A DNA stretch of 64,000 nt, from NCBI GenBank assembly GCA_963575745.1, contig CAUYUJ010018460.1, positions 444,942 through 508,941 on the forward strand. Reading direction: 5' to 3'. The DNA comes from Prorocentrum cordatum. Taxonomy: Eukaryota > Sar > Dinophyceae > Prorocentrales > Prorocentraceae. The position numbers and the translations under genes were made by a program. Every line of letters starts with the position of its first letter. The stretch's first letter is position 1. Below are positions 41,278-51,484 of this stretch, piece by piece. The notes beneath the pieces are model-generated. The model ran no database searches, was not told the DNA's origin, and saw only the letters and a list, made by a program, of their open reading frames with translations.

Positions 41278-41703
41278 GAGGAGGAGGAGGAGGAGGAGGA
41301 GGAGGAGGAGGAGGAGGAGGAGGAGGAGGAGGAGGAGGAGGAGCGAGGCAGGAGGAGGAGTAAGAGGAGGAGAAGGAGGAGGAGGGGGAGGAAGGAGGAG
41401 GAGGAGGAGGAACAGGAGGAGCAGGGGAAGAGGGGGGGAGGAGGAGGAGGAGGAGGAGGAGGAGGAGGAGGAGGAGGAGGAGAGGAGGGAGGAGGAGGGG
41501 AGAGGAGGAGAGGAGGAGGAGGAGGGGGAGAGGGGGAGGAGGAGGAGGAGGAGGGGGAGGGGACGACGAGGAGGAGGAGGAGGAGGAGGAGGAGGAGGAG
41601 GAGGGGGAGCAGGAGTCCAGGAGCAGGAGGAGGAGGAGGAGGAGGAGGGGGAGGGGGACGAGGACGAGGACGAGGAGGAGGAGGAGGAGGAGGAGGAGGA
41701 GGA
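41278..41703 (+). repeat. (GGA)n tract, 3' side of LINE2
   Basis: About 425 bp, the longest AGG tract in the window. It is (TCC)n on the LINE2 sense strand and keeps the LINE2 frame open far past its conserved end. Confidence 0.92.
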
Positions 41704-41981
41704 GTATATATAGCGAGAGATCACAATGATCCTTACCGAAGACAGTGGCCTGCCCAGGGTGGCGCACACCCAACCACCTACGCCACCTGGGCAGGCTGGG
41801 GGACGACGGGAGGCGGAGGGGGGCAGGCGGGGGGCGGGAGAGAGGCTGGGCGGCGCCTGGCGGCGAGGGTCGCCTCGACGTCGGCGCCCAGCGCGTCGGC
41901 GCCGAAAGGCGCCGCACGACGCGCGCGCGGGGCCGCGCTCGCCGCTCTCTCTCCTTCCCCCCCCCTTCGCCCGAGCCCTTT

Positions 41982-42912
41982 CCTTCCGCTCCTTCCCCCA
42001 AACAAGGCTGCCAGGGACCTTGCCCTGGGCGATCCTCTGCAGATTCTGAGACCCCGCCTTCTCAAGGCGGCCCGAACACTCCTTACTTAGGTCTCCAAGG
42101 TGCTGGGTCGAGTACGCTCCACATGTAAGGCACCACAAAACATTGGCCTCAGGCCAAAAAGCCAAAGCATGGGAGGGGTCCACAAGACGACTTCTGACAC
42201 AGACCGCAGCCGTCGGACGAAAAACCGATCCAGACCAGACCATGGGAGTGCACGGCGAATTCAGAAGAGCCGTTAAATCACGGCTGGTCGAACTGCACCC
42301 ACATTTCTGACACCGCGAAAAATCCCCACAAATGAAAGGGCACGAATGGGTGGTCCGAGCCGCAGCCGAGCGCAAAAGCTGGCGAACCGACCTCCGAACC
42401 TTCACCTTGGGGGGTCGGGGAGGCCGACGTCCTTCGTGCTCCACAACATCAGACATCACATCCAAGAGATGATTCTGCACTTTCCGAGCTAGGCCATCCG
42501 CGAAGCGGACGGGCGCCGAAATTCCATAGGGCACCTGGACCTGGGACGCAAAATGGCCAGCAACTAAGTCGGCCACAGCATTCGCCAGGACAACTCCAGG
42601 ATTCAAACCCCGACGGACGGCAACACCCACATTGAGATGGCTCGGAATCTGCACGAGAGCCACATCACCGAGACGCTCCAGAGCACTCTGGGCGCGGCTC
42701 CACACATCAGAATGGGTCTGAATTCGCTTGCGGAGGCCAGCCTGGACACGAGCGAACCCTCGGGCAACATGCGCCGAGTCCGCAATATAACCCAGGCAGG
42801 CTCCATCACACGCCGACTCTAGGAAGACTACAAGGGCCCAGAGCTCACCCCGAGTCACAGACTGCTTCCCAGAGATCCCCCCCTTTAAAAACTTAATGTC
42901 GGCTTCCGACAC
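41982..42912 (-). pseudogene. LINE2 RNase H second half and C-terminal Cys module
   Basis: This frame continues the RNase H that begins in the upstream frame. It shows TRGELWALVVFLESA (catalytic Glu), YIADSAHVARGF (Asp), QIPSHLNVGV and NAVADLVAGHF (the late Asp). Two Cys-rich segments follow: CPFICGDFSRCQKCGCSS (about 42345-42290) and LWCLTCGAYST...CSGRLEKAG...QGKVPG (about 42140-41990). An equivalent CDRCGVFS...CGGAPAN...RGRNPY module ends LINE3, so it is a conserved tail. The change of frame at 42915-42920 corresponds to one base missing from a run of six. The first in-frame codon shown is GTG, not a real start. The frame remains open to 40738 only because the GGA tract has no stops. Confidence 0.8.
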
Positions 42913-44588
42913 CAGGGGGGAAGGTTTACAACATCATGGCCAAAAACCGCGACGCCCCAAGACACCCGCCTAAGACGCTTATCCTTCGTAAACTCCCCAC
43001 CACTCGCGTCCCCAGCGCCCCAGATGCGAGTTCCTTCACAAGGCCCAGGAAACACACCAGCGGCAGAGAGGATCGGGTCGTCGGGAGGAGGAGGGACCGA
43101 CGTCCATTCGCGGGGTACGAGGCCGCGAAGCCAGAAGCATGGAAGATCAATGGCAGCAGCCGCCGCCTTACGAGAGAACGCATCATCAATTCGCTGGAAT
43201 TCGGCATTGCACGGGCATTGCCAGAAACGATGAATGTCCGTCTCTGGCTCAAGCCCACACCGAGGGCAAGTGACCTCGCACTCCCCCCCACGCGCCTGAA
43301 TTCGAGCTCGCGCCCAGACAGCCCCAGAGAGGACCGCCCGAAGCAAACCCCACTTCTGCACCGACTTTCGTCGCAGGGACGCAAGGTGCCCCCACGGGGC
43401 CGTAAGGTCGACACCAGATGCAAGACCCCCTCCATGGCGGAAGTCGGCGGCAGCGGACCATAAACGCGCCTCAATGCTTCGGTCCACTTCCTTCTTAAAA
43501 TCCGACGTCATAAAAGCCTGGGAGCGAAGCTCATCGGGCAAGGCGAAGACATCCCCCCCAGGAGCAACCCAAGACCACGGCCCCTCGAGCTTCCATCCCA
43601 GGGCCGTCATCGTGGCAACCACAGCAGAGACGGGCCCTTTAACATTATGCCACCTGCGCTGGGGGCCCACGGAGTCGATGCGATCAACCGTGGCCTGCCA
43701 ACAGGCACACATGCGATCCAATCCTTTTTCTGGCAGCGAGGCAACAATCTGAAACCAGGACTCCAGCAGCTGAAAGGCAGCGGTGAAAGCTGGGTCCTTT
43801 TTCCGTACCTCGAGCGCCAGCAAGGTCGTGAGACATCGCCCTGCCGTGCCACGAGCCAAAGTGCTGGCGAGTGCCCTCCTCCATTTCTGTAGGACCGAGG
43901 GCGCGACCCCAAAAACCTTCCAGGCGTAAGAAGCCTGCGGCAAAGCCCCAGTGAGGATCAACCGCGCCCCGATCTTACGAGGGGCCACTGCAGCTAGCTT
44001 ATTAATTCGGCAGGCACGACGAGTGGCCTGACCCAAACGCTTAGAATGACGAGGCTTGGCAACTGCAACGCCACTACCTCTCTCGATGCCAAGATCTGCC
44101 GCAACCGAGGCCACTTCGACCTGGATGCCTTTTAGACCAAGACCATCTTGGATCTTTCTCGCCACCGACAGCTCTGACGCCACGATGGTCGACTTGCTAG
44201 CAATCTTGAGCTGCTCAGATTCACAGCCCGAAACAAAAACAGCACCGGAGGAAACGAGCTCCCGAATAACATCTCGCTTCAATCCCTCAGCACGCTGAGT
44301 GACATCATCAATCCAGGTGCGCAGGGGCGCGAGAGAACTGCTGGCACACGCACGCTCACAAATTTCGAACATCTGGCATTCCGAGAAATCGGGGGCCCTG
44401 CGAGCGCCAGCCACGAGGCCCCCGCGCGGAAGAATGGGAGGGGCATAGACCCCCTCGTCCCTCAAAAGTCTGGGCCCCATGTGGAGAAAAGTCTCCAGGG
44501 CCAAGGGGTGAGGGGGAAAGTCCAAGTCGATCGCATGATCGACAACCTTTTCCCATCGAATGGTATCATAAAAAGCTTCGACATCTCA
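42885..44588 (-). pseudogene. LINE2 reverse transcriptase core and RNase H first half
   Basis: Immediately after the TGA at 44586-44588 the frame reads DVEAFYDTIRWEKVVDHAID, which is reverse transcriptase motif A. Motif B is ILPRGGLVAGARRAP. The catalytic box is WIDD at 44304-44315 instead of the common YADD, with both Asp residues kept. A thumb region and a CPRCGLEPETDIHRFWQCP zinc-binding motif (about 43270-43213) follow. RNase H then starts with GAGDASGGEF (43022-42990), giving its first Asp, and RRVSWGVAVFG. The frame ends at 42885 because of the downstream single-base loss. The first ATG at 44525 lies inside motif A's helix and is not a true start. Confidence 0.85.
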
Positions 44589-45665
44589 CAGGATCGACGC
44601 TGAGCAGTACTCTGGCAGCACAGACGCAAGAGCAGCCTCATCAGCATAACACCTGAGCAAAGCCTCTCGTAGAGCGCTGTTGCCTCGAACCGCGGCGCCC
44701 CAAGGACCAGAGCGAGCAGAAGCCCAACTCTCCGCAGGTCGAGACCGCATGCGACTCCACAAACGACCCAACCAGGTGAGCAATCCTATGGCGCGATCCC
44801 TGCGCACATCAGGTTTGCGAAGCAAGACAATGATGGCCGTCAGCCATTGCCAAGGCCACGCGACCCTAGCTTCGACCTGCTGGAAGATGGCGAGCAAAGC
44901 AAGGCGGCCAGACTCAGGCAGCCACCACACGTCCCTCTGGCCGACCGACTCGATGCCACGGGCCTTCCGCGGCGAAATGCCACGGAGCGCCTCCTCCAGC
45001 TGTTCCAGGGTGAGCGGTTCCAGCACGTCGAGCAACGCCAGCTGACGAGCCTTGTCCAGCACACGGAGAGCGAGACCATCGTCATGCCCCGACGGAGTCC
45101 AGAGCTGGGTCCAGACCGCTGCCTTCGCCTCCATCACTGAAGCAGCGTCGCACGAAGTAGTTCCATCTAGCCTCACTTCCGAGACCTCAGCCGTGGGGTC
45201 ACGAACAAATCGATGAAGAGCTCCACAACCCAGGACGGCCTGCTGGTGCACCCAGTCGCGGAAGGCTTGGTGCCGCTGCCGCGCAACAGCACGCTGGGCC
45301 TGGTCCGAGGCCGCACGCGCACCTTCGGCGAACTTCATCAAATAATCCTGCGAGGCTCCATCCAGCGTTCGCAAGCTCCTCAGCCAACGATCCCGTCGGC
45401 GAGCAGGAAGAGGGACCATCTGCGAGGATGGAATCGACCCTGCAAGATGTCGCAGCTGATCTCGCAGGTGACGAGCACGGGGAAAGTCTCGCTTATCTCC
45501 CTTCTGACCGACAAGTTCGTCTAGCAAGTTAGCTACCGTCCCCCACCATCTGGCACTGGGGCCAGCAACTGTAGGATAAGGCTTGCTACCTTCAAGACAA
45601 CCAAGCTGAGGGCCCCGAAGCTGAGCTCGTCCACAATACTGCCTTCTCGCCATGGGGTCCACCTT
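44586..45665 (-). pseudogene. LINE2 reverse transcriptase N-terminal region
   Basis: This segment is in the same frame as the endonuclease upstream (after a TAG) and the RT core downstream (before a TGA). Toward its end it shows the RT fingers: RGISPRKARGIESVGQRDVW, equivalent to the usual lysine/arginine-rich motif before GPD, and IIVLLRKPDVRRDRAIGLLT, equivalent to motif 2. The middle is helical and basic (QRAVARQRHQAFRDWVHQQA), as in the linker between endonuclease and RT in other LINEs. The apparent start at 45660-45662 is GTG, one codon after the in-frame TAG. It ends YCSASIL-stop directly in front of motif A. A working enzyme would need both stops read or repaired. Confidence 0.82.
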
Positions 45666-46979
45666 CTACAACTCGATGTAATACAACTCCATGGTGGATA
45701 CCCAGGTTGCGAATTCTGTACCAAGAGCCTGAGCGTCATCATCAGCAGCCTGAAATGCCACGGACTGCTGAACAAAATCAGGGACAGGAACCACTGATTG
45801 CGAAGGCCTGGGCGCCACCTGCTGCCACAGCAAGTCCTTCGCCTCAGCAGACCATTCTGCCTGGATGGAAGCGTAGGTGTCCAATTCAGACTCCGAGGCG
45901 GCCACCTGCTCATCGTCGTTATCGTCAGGGGCATCCGCATCTTCCTCGTCCGTGAAAAACTCGTCTTCGTCCTCACCAAAGAGGGAATGCTGCAAGGGCG
46001 GAGGGCTCTTGATACTCAGCTTACGCCTCGGTCCCCACGTCGGCGGAGACGGCGTCAGCGCTGGTTGGGGGCGAGCATCCCGAAGAGCCTGGGCCTCCGC
46101 TTTCTTCTGCGAACGCTTGCTGTCGGGGTCAGCGACAGGCTTTGGGCGACCAGGATGAGGGAAAGCACGAGGCAACCGCATGATCCAAGCTCTGGCCCGA
46201 CTGGCGTCGAAGTTGAGCTGAAGCTCGAGACCGTAGTGAGCCTTCCCCGCCCCCTCGACCGCCTGGAAATCAGCCAACAACGACTCGACCCAAGGTACCG
46301 CATGCTGAGACGCAACCATGTAGTCCAACATTCGCCCCGAGCCCAGCGTGCAGGTATATTCCGCATTGGTGGGGGTGATGGTCGCCCCGTTGACCATGGC
46401 CAGCCAGCCTGTGCTAGCCAGCTCCTTTGGCGTCATTTTCCAATCACCGATGGCCAGCCATGGCCCCTGGATCGTAGAAACCAGAGTGCCGACATTGGCC
46501 AACTTAGCAGCATTCGCCTTCGGGCCCACCGACGAGGTCATGTACACTCCAACAATCAGCAAAGACTGGCCTTGGGCCCTCAGCTGCATGGCCACCATAT
46601 CCCGAAAATCGATGCCAGGCTGGCCCTTCGGACCGCGGTCCAAATCTCGCAACCCGACCTGATCCGAGGGCGAAGAAGCTAGGTGGCGCATCGACTGAAC
46701 CTTGTACTTCTTAAGGGTGCCCATGGTGATGCCTCCTGCCTTGGACTTACCATTCGACTCGTAAGCCGCAGAGAGCATGCCAATGTAGCCAGCCTTCCTC
46801 CAGTCATGCAACAAGTCGTGGGACCCCGCAACTGGAACGCGGGTCTCTGGGAAGACAAGGCTATCCGCTGCACGATCACGACAGACCGTCCGCGCGGCAG
46901 GGCCCCATCCACCCAAGTTGCGCATATACAACGTTCGCCTTGAAGACGAACAGGTAGGGGCCGAACTTGTACGTGGCAA
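45666..46979 (-). CDS. LINE2 endonuclease domain (EEP family), ends at in-frame TAG
   Basis: An endonuclease/exonuclease/phosphatase-like domain spans about residues 18-265. VFPETRV (Glu45) aligns with the family's catalytic Glu, WLAIGDWKMTP at 174-184 takes the place of GDFN, GRMLDYMVAS at 215-224 resembles the late DY motif, and GKAHYGLELQL (His247) the final SDH. An acidic, Ser-rich linker follows (DEDEFFTDEEDADAPDDNDD). It ends YYIEL-TAG, after which the same frame continues into the reverse transcriptase. The listed start is TTG; the first ATG is codon 18 (MRNLGGWG). The domain would nick target DNA to prime reverse transcription. The GDWK variant differs from the usual Asn. Confidence 0.78.
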   Translation of the reverse strand: MPRTSSAPTCSSSRRTLYMRNLGGWGPAARTVCRDRAADSLVFPETRVPVAGSHDLLHDWRKAGYIGMLSAAYESNGKSKAGGITMGTLKKYKVQSMRHLASSPSDQVGLRDLDRGPKGQPGIDFRDMVAMQLRAQGQSLLIVGVYMTSSVGPKANAAKLANVGTLVSTIQGPWLAIGDWKMTPKELASTGWLAMVNGATITPTNAEYTCTLGSGRMLDYMVASQHAVPWVESLLADFQAVEGAGKAHYGLELQLNFDASRARAWIMRLPRAFPHPGRPKPVADPDSKRSQKKAEAQALRDARPQPALTPSPPTWGPRRKLSIKSPPPLQHSLFGEDEDEFFTDEEDADAPDDNDDEQVAASESELDTYASIQAEWSAEAKDLLWQQVAPRPSQSVVPVPDFVQQSVAFQAADDDAQALGTEFATWVSTMELYYIEL

Positions 46980-47034
46980 AGGCGGGCCCGCCCCTCGCTC
47001 ACAAGGCCCGCCGCGAACGAGGAGATCAGAAAGG

Positions 47035-48378
47035 CTAAAGGCCAGACTGGCCTGCCGAAGCCGCCGTCGACCTCGCTGTGGCCAGCAACGCCTCCGCCTC
47101 CTCCTTCAGCTTGGACTCAATGGCCGCCAAACGGGCAGCCTCCACTGCATCAGGTGCTCCAGGAGCGGTCGCCGCTGCGGGCGCATCCCCACCAGGGGCG
47201 GCCGCTGGCGCCGCAGCCGCTGCAGGCACCGCAGGCGCCTGGCCCGCAGCCTGCGCAGCGGCGTCGCCTGCAGGAGCCGCGGCTGCCCCAGCAGCGGCGC
47301 CTGCCCCAGCAACGGGCGGTGGCCCAGGGGAGTTCTCCCTGCGCCTCTTGGTGATCTTCTCGCGCATCTCCGCGAGCTTCTCCCTACGCTCCTTCAGCTT
47401 GTCATGAGCCTCGCCGAAGGTGGCGCGCAAGGTGTGCATCAGCGCCTCCATCACCGCCTTCTTACGCTTGTCCAACTCCGCTACGTCCGATGGGGGAATG
47501 AGCCCATCAGCATTACTGAACTCCTCGCCCAACGACAGAGTGAACAGGGACTCGTCCACCGCCTGGGCAGACATCAGCGCCGACAAATCGATGGTGTTAG
47601 GGGATGCCCCCGCCTGTGCAGGAGTCTGAGCCTCCACCGAAGGCACCATCGAGCGGAACAGCCTGGCCCTCTCTGCCTCAGCTCGGGCCAGGGTGGCTGC
47701 TGCATCCTGCAAAGTAGTCTTGCACTTCTCAAGCTCCATCGTCAACTTGAGCTGCTGAGACTGCGCCTTATCGAACGCCGTCTGGGCCTTCTGCACCTTC
47801 GACGCCGCCGCCGTCACCTGCTGAGTGATGGGTTGCGCCGACTCCGCCTTCTTCCCTGCAGCACGAGTCGCATCCAACAGCGCCTGGGCCGCCTTCGCCT
47901 GCTCGGAGCCGCCTCCCTTGATGACGGCCTCTAGCTGCTCCTCGAGGGCGGCCTGCTGCTGCAAGAGCTTGCCCTTGCCCTTACCCTTCGCTGCCTTAGG
48001 GCCCGCCCCTTCACCGTCACCCGCCTCAGGAGGAGGTAGGTTGCTGAAGGGCGCTCCACACAGGCACGTGTCCTGATACATCTGCAACTTACTCGTCCAA
48101 GCCCAGCGCGAGCACGCCGAGCACTTGACCTTCGAATCCTGCGTCTGCTGTGCCCCCTCCCGAGGCCTCCTCTGAGTCCCTGGCCATGGCGGAGGCGGCG
48201 GCACCATCCACGGCTGCTGAGCCACAGGGTGCCACGGTGCCCAACCGATACTGGAACTCGTTGGAGGCGCATGCTGCAAGCGCTGAGGCCCAGGTGGCCG
48301 AGGGAGGGGTGGCCAAGGATCGCCATCCTGCACCTCCTGCATTTTCCGAGCCTGTCGCCACTTCTTGCTTTTGCCCAT
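47035..48378 (-). CDS. LINE2 ORF1, zinc-ribbon and coiled-coil protein
   Basis: The ATG at 48376-48378 opens 447 intact codons. The N-terminus is basic, then Pro/Trp-rich. A Cys pair CSAC (86-89) and CLCG (105-108) form a likely zinc ribbon. Long Gln/Ala/Glu helices follow (about 140-250; QQQAALEEQLEAVI, SKVQKAQTAFDKAQSQQLKL), typical of coiled coils, with a second helical region near 315-345 (HDKLKERREKLAEMREKIT). The C-terminus is Ala/Pro-rich with another short helix. This is the usual make-up of a LINE ORF1 RNA-binding, trimerising protein. It precedes the endonuclease frame by about 55 bp and is in a different frame. No defect is visible. Confidence 0.82.
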   Translation of the reverse strand: MGKSKKWRQARKMQEVQDGDPWPPLPRPPGPQRLQHAPPTSSSIGWAPWHPVAQQPWMVPPPPPWPGTQRRPREGAQQTQDSKVKCSACSRWAWTSKLQMYQDTCLCGAPFSNLPPPEAGDGEGAGPKAAKGKGKGKLLQQQAALEEQLEAVIKGGGSEQAKAAQALLDATRAAGKKAESAQPITQQVTAAASKVQKAQTAFDKAQSQQLKLTMELEKCKTTLQDAAATLARAEAERARLFRSMVPSVEAQTPAQAGASPNTIDLSALMSAQAVDESLFTLSLGEEFSNADGLIPPSDVAELDKRKKAVMEALMHTLRATFGEAHDKLKERREKLAEMREKITKRRRENSPGPPPVAGAGAAAGAAAAPAGDAAAQAAGQAPAVPAAAAAPAAAPGGDAPAAATAPGAPDAVEAARLAAIESKLKEEAEALLATARSTAASAGQSGL

Positions 48379-48504
48379 CGGGCTGACCGACTATTAGTGA
48401 TCTGGATCCCCGAAACTCGGGGACTTCTGATCCCAGCCGAAATCGCTTGGAGATTGTCGGTGGCCGCAAAAGCTCGCAGTGCACCTGAGCACGGCGAGCA
48501 GTCG

Positions 48505-48518
48505 GGGCCAAAACGGCT
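48505..48518 (-). other. Possible spliced-leader remnant at LINE2 5' edge
   Basis: On the minus strand, directly after the TCC repeats, the sequence reads AGCCGTTTTGGCCC. This matches DinoSL positions 6-19 at 12 of 14 bases; both differences are transitions. The first five leader bases would be missing and similarity fades after it. Confidence 0.5.
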
Positions 48519-48745
48519 GGAGGAGGAGGAGGAGGAGTAAGAGGAGGAGAAGGAGGAGGAGGGGGAGGAGGAGGAGGAGCAGGAGGAGCAGGGGGAAGAG
48601 GAGGAGGAGGAGGAGGAGGAGGAGGGAGGAGGAGGAGGAGGAGGAGGAGGAGGAGGAGGAGGAGGAGGAGGAGGAGGAGGAGGAGGAGGAGGAGGAGGAG
48701 GAGGAGGAGGAGGAGGAGGAGGGGAGGGGGAGGACGAGGAGGAGG
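48519..48745 (+). repeat. (GGA)n tract, 5' side of LINE2
   Basis: About 225 bp of GGA repeats, (TCC)n on the LINE2 sense strand. Confidence 0.92.
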
Positions 48746-48930
48746 AGGGGGGGAGCAGGAAAAGGCTCCTCGTCCGGGGACCGCTTCTGGGCGGTTTTGG
48801 GCCGGGCGGGGAAGCCGCCGTTGTCTCCGCGGGCCCTCCTCCGCTGCAGCAGAGTTGCCCGCGGGCGCCCGTACGCAGAAGGGACGCTCGGGCGTGCCGC
48901 CGCCCCGGGGCAGTCGAGCTCCCCCCCCCC

Positions 48931-49050
48931 CCCCTCCTCCTCATCCTTCCTCCTCCCTTCCTCCCCTCCTCTCCTCCTCCAACTCCTCCTCCTCCTCCTC
49001 CTCCTCCTCCTCCTCCTTTTCCTCCTCCTCCTTTTCCTCCTCCTTTTCTT
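48931..49050 (+). repeat. (CCT)n tract
   Basis: About 120 bp of CCT repeats, opposite in orientation to the neighbouring GGA tract. Confidence 0.9.
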
Positions 49051-49054
49051 TCCC

Positions 49055-49393
49055 CCCCCCCCAGACGGCGCAGAGCTCAGGCTCGAGCACGCGGTGGCAT
49101 GCGCGTCGCGGCGCCGCCCGCCGCCTGCCCGAGGCGCGGCCCGCGGGCGGCGCTGCAGCAGGAGGCCGGGCCCGTGGGCCTCCGGGACCATACTGCGGGA
49201 GCCCGGGGGCGACCGAGCTGTGGGAAGCCCCCGCAAAGCCGCCGGGACTGCCACGTCCGCGGGCGGCGCCCTTGGCGGCGGCGGTCGACAGGCGAGCGCG
49301 CGCTACGACTCGCACAGCAGCCGTACTCGCACAGGGCCTGCACCCGCGGCGGGGGTGCTACGACACATCACATCGAGGCACACCCGTGGGGCA
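49055..49393. other. Unassigned very GC-rich DNA
   Basis: No gene or repeat recognised. Confidence 0.4.
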
Positions 49394-49394
49394 G

Positions 49395-49600
49395 GCCTTG
49401 CCTTCGAGGGCCGCAGGAATTGTCATCTCTCCCGCCGCGGAAGGCGGCGGACGGGCGGCGGAAGGTCGGCGGAAGGAAAACGAGGGCGTCTCCGCCGGCG
49501 GAAGCCGGTGGGAGGGCGGCGGAAGGTGGCGGAAGGTGCGCCCCCAAGAGATGAACACCTGTGTGGGCTCAGGGTTTCCGAACTCCGCCATGTGCTTGTC
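49395..49600 (-). repeat. Dispersed repeat family N, copy 2
   Basis: Inverted counterpart of 4885-5145, with GAATTGTCATCTC and repeated GGCGGAAGG. Confidence 0.6.
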
Positions 49601-49655
49601 TGACGTTTGCGAAGAGGCGCTCAGCGAGTAGTGGAACGCGCTCGGTGAGTCACTG
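49594..49655 (+). repeat. Dispersed repeat family O, copy 2
   Basis: CGAGTAGTGGAACGCGCTCG with TTGTCTGACGTTTGCGA upstream, as at 23776-23840. Confidence 0.65.
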
Positions 49656-49839
49656 CCTCCCCTCGGGCCAGTGGGAGGACCTCGCCGCTGCGCCCGAGTC
49701 TTCTGGAGTCGGACTCCGTGCCGCTGCCGCCAAGAGCCGCCCTGCCCCGGCGGCGGAGCAGCGCCACGCGCCCCGAGGGGAGGGCCGTGCCACGCCGCTC
49801 CGCACCGTCGGCCCGAATCACACGGATCCGCGATAAGGC

Positions 49840-50120
49840 TGTAAGGGCCTTGGAGGGCCATGTTTACCAGCCTAGAGGATATCCCCATCCCTATGCTGGG
49901 CATCTCCTCATCACGATGCCAATCTTAGGGATTCCCTTATTTTTTGAGGGCGAATCCCTAAGATTGTCATCGCCTTTTGGCGTGTCGATCTTAGGGATAG
50001 GGATACGTTCGAGGCTGGTACATGGCCAGCGAAAGTTGGCAAGGATGGGCCGAAATGGCAAGGCCGCAAGGTGCCCGTGGGAAGGATGCCCACTCTTGTT
50101 ATGCGAGCTGACTGTAAGCT
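49840..50120 (+). repeat. Dispersed repeat family J, copy 2, interrupted by MITE-B
   Basis: GGGCCTTGGAGGGCCATG on the left and GGCCAGCGAAAG, GGCAAGGATGGGCC and CGTGGGAAGGATGCCCA on the right follow family J order. Confidence 0.7.
49865..50020 (+). mobile_element. MITE-B copy 2 (156 bp)
   Basis: Begins TACCAGCCTAGAGGATATCC and ends GGATACGTTCGAGGCTGGTA; an internal inverted pair CAATCTTAGGGATTCCC / GGGAATCC...AAGATTGTC is present. It lies within repeat J. The flanks GGCCATG and CATGGCC are themselves complementary, so the target duplication is unclear. Confidence 0.88.
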
Positions 50121-50204
50121 CCGACGGCGCGAAAGAACGCAACATCGTGACACATCACGACCAGAGCCCCGGACCCCATCCAGGCGAAGCCAGGACGAAG
50201 ACAA

Positions 50205-50310
50205 CTTCGGACGAGGATGCACCGACAATCTCTGAGATCCGGCGGCTCTGGAGGCTGTCTCGGTTGCCACGGCCTTCTCGGAGCGTTCCGGCACGATCTG
50301 AGAAGAGCGT
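50205..50310 (+). repeat. Dispersed repeat family F, copy 3
   Basis: CTGAGATCCGGCGGCTCTGG and GGCCTTCTCGGAGCGTTCCG match the family F order at 25612-26045. Confidence 0.6.
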
Positions 50311-50512
50311 GGCAAACCCAGACCCCCGACGTCATGATTTTGTGCACTACAGCCGGGGCGTTGACCTAGAACCCTAAATAAGGAACGAAGCCCCCTTTTT
50401 CCATAAGTTGAACTTCGATTTGCCATTGAAAACTTAAAGAAAACCCAAGTCAAACTGTAAAACAATCAAGGAACACCGAGCCCCTCCCCAACGAAAAGGG
50501 TTCCTTCTTCAG

Positions 50513-50660
50513 GGCCCCGACTGTACGTCGACCCCTGGAGGTCTCGACCCATTCCCCCTAGACCGGTCTTTCCTCCTGAGTCGTTTCTTGACGGGCCCGT
50601 GGCCCGGCGAGGGCCCCCCGTAGCCGAAACTAGCGAGAAAGCTCCCGTCACGAATTTTTC
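50513..50660 (+). mobile_element. MITE-C fragment
   Basis: CTCCTGAGTCGTTTCTTGAC and GGCCCGGCGAGGGCCCCCCG match the MITE-C interior; the terminal repeats are not recognisable. Confidence 0.55.
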
Positions 50661-50789
50661 ATTGCCCGAAGGGGTCTGGGGAGCGCTCCGGAGGGCTCCG
50701 ATACAAACATTATCCTCGTCCTAGTGAAGGGGAACTGGGACACACAAATAAATACACACAAATAACCGGATTCACCATATTTTCTTATA

Positions 50790-50865
50790 TTTTCTCGGTT
50801 TCTGTCTTCCCCCCCACTTCCCATACTTTCTCATATTTTCTGGGGAATCGACGATTAATTGTGTC
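50790..50865 (+). repeat. Dispersed repeat family P, copy 1
   Basis: CCCCACTTCCCATACTTTCT and GGGGAATCGACGATTAATTG recur at 60212-60290. Confidence 0.55.
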
Positions 50866-51023
50866 TGTGTGTTTTGTTCTCCTCCTGACCTAGCCCCGCC
50901 CGGCCCATCTTTCGGCGCCAACTTTTGAGAGCCCGAGCCACCTGCGGGCGCACCCTGGGGCCCCAAGCTGAGCGAGGACGCCGGGCTCGAACAAAAATGG
51001 GGCGCCAGGATCTCTCAGGCTGG

Positions 51024-51178
51024 CGTCGGGCATGTCCTCCAACAGGGGTCTTGGAGGAAAGAAAAACAATCAACAACATGCAGAACAGCAGTCAACAACT
51101 AACGGGCAAACCGTTCCCAGGATATTTGTTCAAAAGTATTGTAAAATCATTCCTCCTGGCGGGGGATACGCCTCATTG
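51024..51178 (+). mobile_element. Degenerate MITE-A copy
   Basis: GTCGGGCATGTCCTCCAACA at the left and ATTCCTCCTGGCGGGGGATA at the right fit the family, with an A/T-rich core. Outer bases are not conserved. Confidence 0.55.
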
Positions 51179-51179
51179 C

Positions 51180-51483
51180 ACCGGCCTTGCAGATGTGCTG
51201 CAGCGGACTTCTGCGTGGATTTCTGCGCAGATTTTGCCCGAAACGGCGAGCGAACAACGAAATGAATTTCGCGTAGATTCCTCTTGCTTTTCATTCCTGG
51301 CCAAACAGAAATCCGAACGAAATTCGCCTTGAAATCAGGAACGACATTCCCCAGGACACTCCGGGCCCACCCCATCGCCTTCCGAAGGAACTCCGCTCTG
51401 CGATGTTGGCGCCATGCCATGCCCGACTTACCCTCAGGCTGGAGTCTGGCGCGCGGAGCTGCAGCCAAGCCGCCTCGCCGAGC
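51180..51483. other. Unassigned DNA
   Basis: No gene or repeat recognised. Confidence 0.4.
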
Positions 51484-51484
51484 T

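Larger units (their letters stand above)
41704..48518 (-). mobile_element. LINE2, near full-length non-LTR retrotransposon between (GGA)n tracts
   Basis: A 6.8-kb minus-strand element in the order ORF1, endonuclease, reverse transcriptase, Cys-rich motif, RNase H, C-terminal Cys module. It is bounded by GGA tracts at 48519-48745 (5') and 41278-41703 (3'), both (TCC)n on the sense strand. The ORF2 reading is interrupted by TAG at 45666-45668, TGA at 44586-44588 and a missing base in the G-run at 42915-42920. A spliced-leader-like remnant lies at the 5' edge (48505-48518), about 125 bp before ORF1. The 3' junction reads TATATA then CTCCTCC on the sense strand, without poly(A). Confidence 0.9.

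Noticed and set aside
40738-41980. Long continuation of the LINE2 frame with poly-Ser and poly-Leu
   Set aside because: It is translated (GGA)n tract and GC-rich DNA with no stops on that strand. Conserved protein ends near 41985.
46918-47934. Plus-strand frame of 338 codons
   Set aside because: It is the antisense shadow of LINE2 ORF1, Arg/Leu-rich with no motif.
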